Below are positions 1 to 6,541 of a DNA stretch of 32,859 bases, piece by piece. The notes under the pieces are model-generated. The model was not told where the DNA came from. It ran no database searches and worked only from the letters and a program-made list of their open reading frames with translations. A program made the translations under genes and the position numbers. Every line of letters starts with the position of its first letter. Position 1 is the first letter of the stretch. The DNA is taken from contig JACPNV010000074.1 in assembly GCA_016185305.1 (NCBI GenBank), positions 1-32,859 on the forward strand, read 5' to 3'. Source of the stretch: Actinomycetota bacterium. GTDB taxonomy: Bacteria; Actinomycetota; Acidimicrobiia; Acidimicrobiales; Acidimicrobilacustridaceae.

Positions 1-66
1 GATCCTCACGGGTCGAATAGTCGGCGAGCAGCTCGTCGAGCAGCTCCTGACGGATGGTCTGTGCCA
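1..66 (-). CDS. IS256-family transposase, N-terminal fragment
   Basis: Only 22 codons are visible, running off the left edge. They read MAQTIRQELLDELLADYSTR followed by ED. The stretch ELLDELLA-x3-T-x-ED is typical of the extreme N-terminus of IS256-family (DDE, mutator-type) transposases, where it is commonly followed by a LG-containing motif. The start is ATG at 64-66, preceded on the minus strand by GGAGAGGAAGCGTC, a reasonable ribosome binding site. The family call rests on this short segment plus the matching terminal repeat upstream, so it is moderate rather than strong. Confidence 0.5.
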
Positions 67-140
67 TGACGCTTCCTCTCCGGGACAGACTCCGCCTGTC
101 CCTGGTTTAGCGCCTCCTACACAGAGAATCGGACACCCTC
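1..140 (-). mobile_element. End of an IS256-family insertion sequence (partial)
   Basis: The first 140 bases look like the left end of an insertion sequence that continues off the window. A transposase start codon lies at 66 reading leftward. Outside it, at about 117-140, is an end sequence that reads GAGGGTGTCC...TCTGTGTAG on the minus strand, which resembles the terminal inverted repeats of actinobacterial IS256-family elements from memory. Exactly outside this end, from 141, an ArsR-type reading frame starts abruptly, as expected for an insertion junction. The other end and the target duplication are outside the window, so the boundary at 140/141 is inferred from the protein break. Confidence 0.6.
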
Positions 141-265
141 AAGGGTTCGGCCAACTCGAGCACGGTTGCCTCACCGTCGGCCAGCCGACGCACGATCGAT
201 CGCCGCATGGGGTCCGACAAGGCGGCGAAGACGGCGTCGAACCGATCGGGGGCCGTCACGGTCAT
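141..265 (-). pseudogene. ArsR-family transcriptional regulator, cut by the insertion sequence
   Basis: Reading leftward from ATG at 265, the frame gives MTVTAPDRFDAVFAALSDPM and then RRSIVRRLADGEATVLELAEP. This is the first two helices of an ArsR-type winged-helix protein (F-x2-LSDP-x-RR-x-I-x2-L at residues 12-27, then ELAEP). In intact relatives ELAEPF is followed by a segment like MSLPAVSKHL, the recognition helix. Here, after the P at about 143, the frame enters the insertion-sequence end and stops within about 12 codons. The DNA-recognition helix and the dimer interface are missing, so the gene is surely inactive. Such regulators often precede an SRPBCC/AHSA1 gene, which would lie beyond the element. 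Confidence 0.7.
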
Positions 266-550
266 CCACTCCGGCTGAACTCGCAGGCCTGCTCGTGCGG
301 CTGGCCCCACGCGCACACCGCCCAACAGGAACTCGAGCTCGTCGTGCGGCTCCTCGACAGCCTCACCATCACCACAGCCTCACCATCACCACGGACCCGC
401 CGCCGAAGACCCCCTGATCCGTCGTCGCGCTCGGAAGCACGGGGACGAATCGCCGACGGAGCTCCGCGGCCGTTACGGCGTCCGACGGGCGAGCGCCGAA
501 CCACGTAGTGTGAACCGAACCGAAATCGGGCGATCGACGGGAGGATCGCA
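266..550. other. Intergenic region without a recognised gene
   Basis: About 285 bases separate the disrupted ArsR gene from the next gene. I see no convincing coding sequence on either strand: the open frames here are Arg/Pro/Ser-rich GC-driven frames. The only structure is a short direct repeat at 361-394. The ribosome binding site of the gene at 551 lies at its right end (GGGAGGAT, ending about 4-7 nt before ATG). Confidence 0.5.
361..394. repeat. 17-bp direct repeat, two copies
   Basis: CCTCACCATCACCACAG at 361-377 is followed directly by a copy at 378-394 that differs at one base. Both copies lie in the non-coding region between the ArsR remnant and the MDMPI-family gene. It looks like a simple slippage duplication; no function is evident. 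Confidence 0.8.
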
Positions 551-1171
551 ATGGACCCATGGGAGATGATCGCACGCGATCGCGAGGCGTTCGCCGACTA
601 CCTCGAATCCCTCGGGCCTGACGACTGGGAAACGGAGTCGTTGTGCATCGGGTGGACCGTCAAGGGAGTCACCACCCACTTGCTCGTCACGCCGACGATG
701 TCCAAGGGCCAGGTGTTCTTCTCGTTCCTCAAGGCCGGCTTCAACCTCGACAAGATGTCGGCCAAGCTCATCGACAAGATGACGGCCGAGCTGTCGACCG
801 ACGAGATCGTCGCCCGGACCAGCGCGTCGGCGTCGTCGACGAAGGCACCTCCCGGTTTGAAGCCGCTCGGCGTGTTGGGTGAAGTGCTCATCCACACCGC
901 GGACATCTCGCTCGCCGTCGACAAGCCGTTCGATCTCCCTGTCGATCACTACGTCGCCGGCTTGGACTACATGAAGGACGTCCAGCCAGTGCTCGGCTGC
1001 AAGAAGCGCATCGAGGGCCTGAAGCTGAGCGCGACCGACAGCGAGTGGTCGACGGGCGATGGTCCGCCGGTGGAGGGTCCGTCGAAGCTGCTCCTGCTGG
1101 CGATGGCGGGCCGGAAGCCGGTGTTGGAGGAGCTGGCGGGCGAAGGGGTCGACGCCATGCGCGACCGCTGA
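551..1171 (+). CDS. DinB / mycothiol-dependent maleylpyruvate isomerase (MDMPI)-family protein
   Basis: This 206-residue protein begins with the layout of the MDMPI N-terminal/DinB-like four-helix bundle: an acidic helix (ERDREAFADYL-like, residues 6-18), L-x-P-x-DW near residues 22-26, and W-x-V-x-G-V-x-T-HL at 34-44. The His in that motif is the usual first metal ligand. A second H-x2-D appears in LIHTADISLA around residue 115. Enzymes of this fold use mycothiol or bacillithiol as a thiol cofactor and are usually cytoplasmic; the substrate cannot be told from sequence. The start is supported by GGGAGGATCGCA just upstream. The gene is convergent with the solute-binding pseudogene, whose stop lies only 4 nt away. 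Confidence 0.75.
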   Translation: MDPWEMIARDREAFADYLESLGPDDWETESLCIGWTVKGVTTHLLVTPTMSKGQVFFSFLKAGFNLDKMSAKLIDKMTAELSTDEIVARTSASASSTKAPPGLKPLGVLGEVLIHTADISLAVDKPFDLPVDHYVAGLDYMKDVQPVLGCKKRIEGLKLSATDSEWSTGDGPPVEGPSKLLLLAMAGRKPVLEELAGEGVDAMRDR

Positions 1172-1175
1172 GCGC

Positions 1176-1948
1176 TCAGCTCGCTGAGATCCACGCGTTC
1201 GTGAGGAACGGCGTGGTCACGTAGGGCGCATAGGCGGCGCGGGGCCGGCGTCGAATCGTTCCAGCTGGCTGACCGTGGACCGGAACCTGTCGAGAGCCTG
1301 GGTGATCGCCGGTTCTTCGACGCGAGAGAAGTTGAGTGACAACCCGTTGGTCACCGGCTTGATCGCCAGGAAGGTGTAGCTGCAGTCGAGTGCTGGCGAT
1401 GACCAGCGGATGAACCACGACGCCTGGTAGTCGTCGGCGGCGATCAACCGGCTGATCAGCTGCGTCTGCTCGATTGCCTCTACGTTCACCTTGGTCCCGA
1501 ACTCCGCCACCTGCGCTTGGAAGGTCTGCGCGGTGGCAAGGTATTGCGGATCGGCTGGTACGAGGGTGGAGAACTCCAACGGCTCGCCGTTGTGTGACCG
1601 TTCGTGTTGCTTCACGAACTCCTTGGCCTTCTCGATGTCGTGCTCGGGATAGCCCGCGTCCTTCCTGGAGATGTAGTACGGCGAGGTCTCCTCGAACATG
1701 CCCCATGGGCCGGGGAAGATCCCTTGGAACACAGAGTTGGCCATCTGCTGCTGATCGATCCCATACGCCAACGCCTGCCGTGCGATGGGATCGTTGAACG
1801 GAGGCCCGGCGCCGCTGCCGCCACCACGAACACAGCACGGGTGGAGGTAGTCCAGGGCACGCTTGAACTGGGCCACGAGCGCTTCGGTGTGCGCGCGTTC
1901 GGTGTCGTTCGTGATCATGACCGTCCCAGCTTTTCCGCCGAAACCCAT
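1176..1948 (-). pseudogene. Family 5 extracellular solute-binding protein, decayed remnant
   Basis: From about 1830 leftward the frame reads PPFNDPIARQALAYGIDQQQ and continues with YPEHDIEKAKEFV, SFWIRW-like and PALDCSY segments. These are typical of the C-terminal lobe of peptide/nickel ABC-transporter binding proteins (SBP_bac_5), which are normally about 500-550 residues long. Here there is no signal peptide, lipobox or N-terminal lobe; only about 230 family-like residues remain. Near 1240 the frame also breaks: the main frame ends in GPAPPMRPT, while a neighbouring frame supplies AYAPYVTTPFLTNAWIS, a plausible original C-terminus ending at 1176. No permease or ATPase genes are adjacent. 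I read this as a pseudogene with an N-terminal loss and at least one 3' indel. Confidence 0.7.
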
Positions 1949-2077
1949 TCTGGCAATGGTCCTCTTCGGCGTCGCCACTCTGGCGGCATGCCCTCGGCGG
2001 CCACGCGCGCCGTGACGACTCCTCCGGCGATCGGGCCAGTCGTGTCGACGTCGCCCCAACGCCGCGGCGCCAGATTT

Positions 2078-2114
2078 GTGACCAAGTACCCGGGCCGATC
2101 GGGTACTCGGCCTG
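2078..2114. promoter_or_regulatory. Inverted pair of DosR-like motifs upstream of the doxX-usp operon
   Basis: A perfect 8-bp inverted repeat, AGTACCCG and CGGGTACT separated by 7 nt, occupies 2085-2107. Each arm is the core of a longer 14-base element. The complement of 2078-2091 reads GGGTACTTGGTCAC, and 2101-2114 reads GGGTACTCGGCCTG. The first matches 12 of 14 positions of the consensus GGGYCKWWGGTCMC built from the other two promoters of this island. The pair lies 65-101 nt upstream of the start at 2179. It is probably an operator; the regulator is not in the window. Confidence 0.5.
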
Positions 2115-2178
2115 CTCCCGAACGGTCGCGGGTCGGTCAGGCTCGAACCCAAAGGCATCCTCACGCAAGGAGAAGGCC

Positions 2179-2811
2179 ATGTCCGTCATCGACGTCCCCC
2201 CAACCAACGTCCCTCCAACCAACGTCGCTCCAACCGATGGAGCCAAGCAACCCACGATCGTCGAAGGGGAGGCGGTGACCGTTCCGGCTTCGATCGTCCC
2301 GGCCGAGGGGAAGACCGAGTCGCGTGAGCACGCGGCTGCTCGGTACATCTGGGCCACCACTCGCATAGGCCTGGGGTTCATCTTCCTCTGGGCCTTCTTC
2401 GACAAGCTCTTCGGGTGGGGCATCGGCACCCTGTCCGAACGGTCGTGGCTGAACGGCGGCTCGCCCACGACCGGTTACCTCAAGGGCGTCCGGGGACCCT
2501 TCGCCGAGCAGTTCAACTGGCTTGCCGGCCGCTCGTGGGTGGATTGGCTCTTCATGATCGGCTTGTTCGCCATCGGCGTCGCGCTGGTGGCCGGCATCGG
2601 CATGCGCATCGCTGCGGCGTCCGGGGCGCTCCTCCTCGTCTTCATGTGGATGGCGTCGCTGCCCATCCTGACCAACCCGTTCCTGGACGACCACCTGATC
2701 TATGCCCTCGTGATCGTCGGCCTCGCCCTGGTTCACGCCGGCGACACGCTCGGCTTCGGGCGCTGGTGGAGCCGGACCGCACTGGTTCACCGCGTCCCGG
2801 TCCTCGTCTGA
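2179..2811 (+). CDS. DoxX/DoxD-family integral membrane protein
   Basis: The 210-residue protein has a hydrophilic N-terminus of about 55 residues rich in Pro, Thr and Val. It is followed by about four hydrophobic segments: IGLGFIFLWAFFDKLFG, LFMIGLFAIGVALVAGIG, GALLLVFMWMASLPIL and LIYALVIVGLALVHAGD. R-x-GLGF-x-FLWAFFDK and the gap between helices 1 and 2 resemble DoxX/DoxD proteins, including the membrane subunit of thiosulfate:quinone oxidoreductase. Partner DoxA is absent, so the substrate is unknown. The start has the strong site AAGGAGAAGGCC. It is the first gene of a probable operon with the tandem universal stress protein 34 nt downstream. Confidence 0.7.
   Translation: MSVIDVPPTNVPPTNVAPTDGAKQPTIVEGEAVTVPASIVPAEGKTESREHAAARYIWATTRIGLGFIFLWAFFDKLFGWGIGTLSERSWLNGGSPTTGYLKGVRGPFAEQFNWLAGRSWVDWLFMIGLFAIGVALVAGIGMRIAAASGALLLVFMWMASLPILTNPFLDDHLIYALVIVGLALVHAGDTLGFGRWWSRTALVHRVPVLV
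2194..2238 (+). repeat. 15-bp in-frame repeat, three copies, in the DoxX gene
   Basis: Three consecutive 15-base units encode VPPTN, VPPTN and VAPTD near the N-terminus of the DoxX protein. The first two units differ by one base and the third is diverged. The repeat keeps frame and extends a disordered, cytoplasmic-looking tail, so length variation between strains would be tolerated. Confidence 0.8.
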
Positions 2812-2845
2812 CCGCCGGCCACACCATTCGAGAGAGGGACGGGTC

Positions 2846-3742
2846 ATGAGCCAGCCGCACCGGCCACCGCGGATCGTCGTCGGAGTCGACGACACCCGCG
2901 GTGCCGCGGCTGCGCTGCGGTGGGCGGTCGACGAGGCGCACACATGGCAGGCACACCTGGAGGTCATCCACGCCTGGGAGCCGGTGTCGGGCACGGCGGC
3001 CCGTACGGCGCCGGCACCCGCTGAGGCTGCCGCCGGCGGCGCGGTGGCCATGGTCGATCGCCTCCTCGACGAGATCGACACCACGGGGCTCGACGTCACC
3101 TGGACCCGCGCCGACGGGCCGCCGGCGCACGCCCTTGTGGCCGCGTCGACGACCGCCGACCTCATCGGGGTCGGCACCCGAGGGATGCGAGCTGCCGAGG
3201 GACTCATCCGCGGTTCGGTCCGCGAGCACTGCGTCACCCACGCTGCCTGCTCGGTTGCCGTCGTGCCGAACGATGAGCGTGCCGCCCGCGAGCGAGCCGT
3301 CGCGCCGCCGCGGGTCGTCGTCGGGACCGACGGCTCGGCGCCGTCGTTGGTCGCGATGCGTTGGGCCTTCGCCGAGGCCCAGGCCCGGGGCTGGACCGTG
3401 CGCCCCCTCATGGCGTGGTCGTTCCTCGACCAGCATCGCCCCGGCGGCGACGACAGGTTCCTGCCGACCTACAAGGGAAGCGAGGCCGTCGCGGCGCTCG
3501 ACGAGCTGGTGGAGCAGGTCGGCCGCGACTTCGACGTCGCCGCCGATCCGGTCGTGCGCTGCGATCTGCCCGAGGCCGCGCTGCTCGACGAGGTGCACCC
3601 GCAGGACCTGTTGGTGGTGGGTGCCCGCGGGCGCGGCGCGCTGGCAGGGATCCTCCTCGGGTCGGTCAGCCTCCGTTGCGTCACCGAGGCACCATGTCCG
3701 ACCATCGTGGTCCGCTCACCGAACCCAGGCGGCCCGGGCTGA
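2846..3742 (+). CDS. Tandem universal stress protein (two UspA domains)
   Basis: Two UspA domains are joined in 298 residues. Domain 1 (about 8-145) starts RIVVGVDDTRGAAAALRWA and ends with the ATP-binding motif G-TRG-x9-GS (GTRGMRAAEGLIRGS). Domain 2 (about 155-293) starts VVVGTDGSAPS and ends GARGRGALAGILLGS. Both therefore keep the G-x2-G-x9-G-S/T signature of nucleotide-binding Usps, such as mycobacterial Rv2623, a tandem Usp of the DosR regulon. The role is probably signalling or growth arrest under low oxygen or energy, by analogy. GAGAGAGGGACGG precedes the ATG. The gene lies 34 nt after the DoxX gene and 5 nt before the next. Confidence 0.9.
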   Translation: MSQPHRPPRIVVGVDDTRGAAAALRWAVDEAHTWQAHLEVIHAWEPVSGTAARTAPAPAEAAAGGAVAMVDRLLDEIDTTGLDVTWTRADGPPAHALVAASTTADLIGVGTRGMRAAEGLIRGSVREHCVTHAACSVAVVPNDERAARERAVAPPRVVVGTDGSAPSLVAMRWAFAEAQARGWTVRPLMAWSFLDQHRPGGDDRFLPTYKGSEAVAALDELVEQVGRDFDVAADPVVRCDLPEAALLDEVHPQDLLVVGARGRGALAGILLGSVSLRCVTEAPCPTIVVRSPNPGGPG

Positions 3743-3747
3743 GGGCG

Positions 3748-4167
3748 ATGAAGGTCCTGCTGACGGGCACGGATCAATGGGTCGTCGATCGCGTCGGGCA
3801 AGCCTTCGTCGACGCTGGGCATGAGGTCCTGCTGTGCCACGACGACGATGCGCCCGCGTTCCCGTGCCTCGGGCTGCGGGGCGACATCTCGTGTCCGGCT
3901 CACGAGCCGGCCGATCTCGCGGTGACGGTGCGATCGCGGCCGTTCCCGCAGCCGACCCGGCGCGAGATCGCGGTCACGTGCGCGCTCCACCACGGGATAC
4001 CCCTCGTCGTCGCGGGCCGGACGCTGCTCAACCCGTTCGTCGACCAAGCGGCATTGATCGTCGACGGGCTCGAGGATCTGATCGAAGGATGCGAGCAGTT
4101 GCTCGACGCGCGCCGCGCCGGCCGGGCTGCCTCGGGGAAGCGGGCCTCGCCGGGATCGAGCGGGTGA
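3748..4167 (+). CDS. Cys/His-rich protein of unknown function, short paralogue
   Basis: This 139-residue protein begins like a Rossmann strand-helix unit (MKVLLTGTDQWVVDRVGQAF). It then carries C30-H31, FPC40, C49-P50 and C78-AL, followed by GIPLVVAG and NPF. The same residues at the same positions (C30, H31, C40, C49, then C81) occur in the protein encoded at 5681-6298, so the two are paralogues. This copy lacks the C-terminal half of the longer one and ends in a Ser/Gly/Arg-rich tail. Invariant Cys and His suggest metal binding or thiol redox sensing, but that is inference. The start at 3748 is 5 nt after the Usp stop; other frames in this region give no better protein. Confidence 0.65.
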   Translation: MKVLLTGTDQWVVDRVGQAFVDAGHEVLLCHDDDAPAFPCLGLRGDISCPAHEPADLAVTVRSRPFPQPTRREIAVTCALHHGIPLVVAGRTLLNPFVDQAALIVDGLEDLIEGCEQLLDARRAGRAASGKRASPGSSG

Positions 4168-4191
4168 CCGTCGCCGCCCATGTCCGGTGGC

Positions 4192-4638
4192 TCACGCCGC
4201 TCTCGCCTCCTCGTCGTCGCGCACGATGACGACCGGGCAGGGAGCGTGCGACACGCAGTGCTGGCCGACCGAGCCGAGCAGCATGCCCGAGAACCTCCCG
4301 AAGCCATGCGAGCCCACGACGAGCAGGTCGGCACCGGTGGCGATCTTGCACAGCGCGGGCCCGGCCTTCCCTTCGGCGGTCGTCTCGAGAAGGGTGAGCC
4401 CATCACCTGCCTCGAAGCCGCCGCCCGGTGATCGCCGGTGGAAGCCGGCATCGGAGACGACATCGTGCAACGTGCGGCCGGCGAACGGCCAGACCCGCCC
4501 CGGCACGTAGTTGGGTGCGTGCCAGCAGATCACGGCCTCGAGCGTCGCGTCGCGGCGCTCGGCCTCCTCCCGGGCCCACAGCAGCGCGGTGATCGAACCA
4601 GGAGACCCGTCGACACCGACGACGATCCGTCCATCCAT
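4192..4638 (-). CDS. Universal stress protein, single UspA domain
   Basis: The 148-residue protein reads MDGRIVVGVDGSPGSITALL at its start and has the nucleotide-binding signature GSHGFGRFSGMLLGS near residues 112-126, followed by VGQHCVSHAPCPVVIVRD. It is a complete single-domain ATP-type Usp. The ATG at 4638 is preceded by GAAGGAGCAAGC, a strong ribosome binding site, which rules out the longer open frame upstream. It converges on the preceding operon with 24 nt between stops, and is divergent from the flavodoxin gene, sharing the control region at 4690-4736. Confidence 0.9.
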   Translation of the reverse strand: MDGRIVVGVDGSPGSITALLWAREEAERRDATLEAVICWHAPNYVPGRVWPFAGRTLHDVVSDAGFHRRSPGGGFEAGDGLTLLETTAEGKAGPALCKIATGADLLVVGSHGFGRFSGMLLGSVGQHCVSHAPCPVVIVRDDEEARAA

Positions 4639-4689
4639 GCTTGCTCCTTCGACGCTTGCATCATGCGGCGTGGACTCGGTGGGTGGGCA

Positions 4690-4736
4690 GGGCCGTAGGT
4701 CCCGAGCTCGGTCCGGTTCCCGGTGACCTTCGGCCC
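4690..4736. promoter_or_regulatory. Inverted pair of DosR-like motifs between usp and flavodoxin genes
   Basis: GGGCCGTAGGTCCC at 4690-4703 is mirrored by GGGCCGAAGGTCAC on the complement of 4723-4736. The two match at 12 of 14 bases and share an extra GCA on their outer side. Each arm is itself near-palindromic (GGG-C-TA-G-CCC), like the mycobacterial DosR box GGGACTWWAGTCCC. The arms are centred 33 bp apart, about three helical turns. They sit in the 134-nt gap between divergent starts at 4638 and 4773, so one regulator could control both genes. Confidence 0.55.
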
Positions 4737-4772
4737 TGCACCGCGACCGCATGGGAGAGGGACACTGCACCC

Positions 4773-5240
4773 ATGGCCATGATCGCGGTCGTCGCCTTCG
4801 AATCGACGTTCGGGAACACACGAGCGGTTGCCGAAGCGATCGGTCGTGGCCTGTCGGCTGCGGGCGTGTCCGTGCGCGTCCAGGCCATCGCCGAGACGCC
4901 GGCCCGACAGCTCGAAGCGATCGATCTCCTCGTCGTCGGTGCTCCCGTGTGCCGCGGTCATGGCACGTCCGAGGCGATGCAGACGTGGCTCAGTCGGTTA
5001 CCGGACGGTTGTGGCCGCCCTGCGGCCGTCTTCGACACCTACTTCCACAAGACGCTCGCCAGCGACACGGTCCCGCCCGTCACCGCCTGCCTCCATGAAC
5101 GGCGCTGGAACCTCGTCGTGCCGCCGGTGTCGTTCGTCGAGCAAGGACCCGATCAGCCCTTGGTGTGGGGCGAAGCTGGCCACGCCGAGGCGTGGGGAGC
5201 GCTTGTCGCCTCCTCCGCGGCCAAGGTCGCGACGCCGTGA
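4773..5240 (+). CDS. Flavodoxin-family protein
   Basis: The 155-residue protein starts MAMIAVVAFESTFGNTRAVA. The ESTFGNTRAVAEAI segment is the FMN phosphate-binding loop of flavodoxins, followed by LLVVGAPVCRGHGTSEAM as the strand-3 region and FDTYFHK near the isoalloxazine site. It would bind FMN and carry electrons in the cytoplasm; its partner is not evident. GGAGAGGGA lies about 11 nt upstream of the ATG at 4773, and the ATG at 4779 is an equally possible start. It is divergent from the Usp gene and monocistronic as far as can be seen. Confidence 0.8.
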   Translation: MAMIAVVAFESTFGNTRAVAEAIGRGLSAAGVSVRVQAIAETPARQLEAIDLLVVGAPVCRGHGTSEAMQTWLSRLPDGCGRPAAVFDTYFHKTLASDTVPPVTACLHERRWNLVVPPVSFVEQGPDQPLVWGEAGHAEAWGALVASSAAKVATP

Positions 5241-5292
5241 TCAGCCACCGTCGATCGCCGGCGTTTCGCGCCCCCGACCGAGGATCAGGCGT

Positions 5293-5613
5293 TTAGCTTT
5301 TGCTTGCGTGCTGCCGCTTCGACCAGAAGCCGACGGTCACGGTCCCGCCGAGGAACACACCGGTCCAGATGCTCACCCAGAGGGCGATGCCCAGGATCGG
5401 CCCGAGCGCCCAGTCCGGTGCCGCGACCTTCACGAGACCGCCGACGATCGCCATCATCAGGGGAAGGCCGATCAGCACGCCGAGGCCGACCGCCTTCACG
5501 AACCCGGCGAACTCTCGCTCAGGTGGTTCGCGCTCGGCGCCGGCGACCTCTTCGATGCGAGGTACCGCTGTTGTCGCGGTGCCAGCGCGGGGCCGTGACA
5601 GCGTGGAGGACAT
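5293..5613 (-). CDS. Small two-helix membrane protein of unknown function
   Basis: The 106-residue protein has a cytoplasmic-looking N-terminus of about 45 residues (rich in Ser, Arg, Glu). Two hydrophobic helices follow, around 46-67 (LGVLIGLPLMMAIVGGLVKV) and 72-96 (LGPILGIALWVSIWTGVFLGG), then a short basic tail. I do not recognise a family. The ATG at 5613 has GGAAGGAGCCCTTC directly upstream. It lies 67 nt downstream of the long Cys/His paralogue on the same strand, so the two probably form an operon driven from the 6394-6431 region. Confidence 0.7.
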   Translation of the reverse strand: MSSTLSRPRAGTATTAVPRIEEVAGAEREPPEREFAGFVKAVGLGVLIGLPLMMAIVGGLVKVAAPDWALGPILGIALWVSIWTGVFLGGTVTVGFWSKRQHASKS

Positions 5614-5680
5614 GAAGGGCTCCTTCCGGATGGATGGTGAGCGGCTGAGCGGGGTCGGCGGTTCTGACCGAGATCGCGGA

Positions 5681-6298
5681 TCAGCCGACGACCTTGACCC
5701 CGATGCGGGCGGCGAACGGGTCGGCCTCACGGACCGCGGAGAGGGCGCGTATCGACGCGACCTCGCGCAGCTTCTGTGACACCTCGACGCCAGGGTTGAG
5801 GCGGACGGTGAGCTCGTCTCGCTCGCGCACGACCTCGGCCACGGCGTCGTTGTTCTCCAACCCGTGGATGTCGAGCACGGTCTTCAGGGCGCCGAGCGCG
5901 GCATCAGCGTGGCGGCTGAGCGGCGCGGTCGCAGCCTCCTCGGCCGCGGTCACGATGGTGCGGGTATCGGCGCTCGTGACCGTTCGGCTGGCCCACGGCG
6001 CCAGCGCGGTGTTCTCGGGTCCGGCGATCACGAGGGGGATCGTGCGGCGCAGCGCGCACCGGGCGCCGTCGTGCTCGGGTGGCGGTGCGCTCGCCGCGTG
6101 GAGACTGCCGTCCACCGCGATGGCGACCTCGACGGGTGCCTCGTCGAGCGGGCACCTCCCTCGAGACGCCAGGGCCTTGCACGGGAACGGGGCCTCCCCT
6201 CGTTCGTGGCACCGAGCGATCGAATGACCTGACGACGCCAGCTCGGTCACGAGGTCGTCGGCGAGGCCGGGTTCTGATTCGAGCACGAGGACGCGCAT
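5681..6298 (-). CDS. Cys/His-rich protein of unknown function, long paralogue
   Basis: The 205-residue protein begins MRVLVLESEPGLADDLVTEL and carries G24-H25, C30-H31, FPC40, C49-P50, C81-AL and IPLVIAG. These match the 139-residue protein at 3748-4167 position for position. Beyond residue 120 it adds a second part, HADAALGALKTVLDIHGL then EVVRERDELTVRLNPG and EADPFAARIGVKVV. This helix-strand-strand-helix-strand pattern is reminiscent of Asp23 or NifU/MIP18-like small alpha-beta folds, which is only a guess. The family is not one I recognise. The ATG at 6298 faces the multicopper oxidase gene across the DosR-like motif pair. Confidence 0.7.
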   Translation of the reverse strand: MRVLVLESEPGLADDLVTELASSGHSIARCHERGEAPFPCKALASRGRCPLDEAPVEVAIAVDGSLHAASAPPPEHDGARCALRRTIPLVIAGPENTALAPWASRTVTSADTRTIVTAAEEAATAPLSRHADAALGALKTVLDIHGLENNDAVAEVVRERDELTVRLNPGVEVSQKLREVASIRALSAVREADPFAARIGVKVVG

Positions 6299-6393
6299 GG
6301 CTGTCTCCAAGGTGGGGGTGCGGCGAAAAGGCCCGCCCGAAAGCTCGACGGTCCTGCCTTCGGCATGGTGCGGGCCCCTTGCGGCCACGCCCA

Positions 6394-6431
6394 GGGTCTT
6401 TGGTCCCGATTCGGCCTGGGACCAAAGACCC
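6394..6431. promoter_or_regulatory. Perfect inverted pair of DosR-like motifs, divergent promoter
   Basis: GGGTCTTTGGTCCC at 6394-6407 and GGGACCAAAGACCC at 6418-6431 form a perfect 14-bp inverted repeat with a 10-nt gap. Each arm also matches 12 of 14 positions of the palindromic DosR/DevR core GGGACTWWAGTCCC. The centres are 24 bp apart. The element lies 96 nt upstream of the leftward start at 6298 and 111 nt upstream of the rightward start at 6542, in a 243-nt divergent intergenic region. As RNA it could form a strong hairpin, but the absence of a T-run and its place between divergent starts argue for an operator rather than a terminator. Confidence 0.6.
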
Positions 6432-6541
6432 GGGCCAGGCGGGGCGGGGTGCTCTCCCCGATCGCTCCGATCCATGTCATCGATGGCAGCGATACCTGCC
6501 GTCGCGCCTATCGCGATGACCGACCGAGGAGTTGCTCGCCC

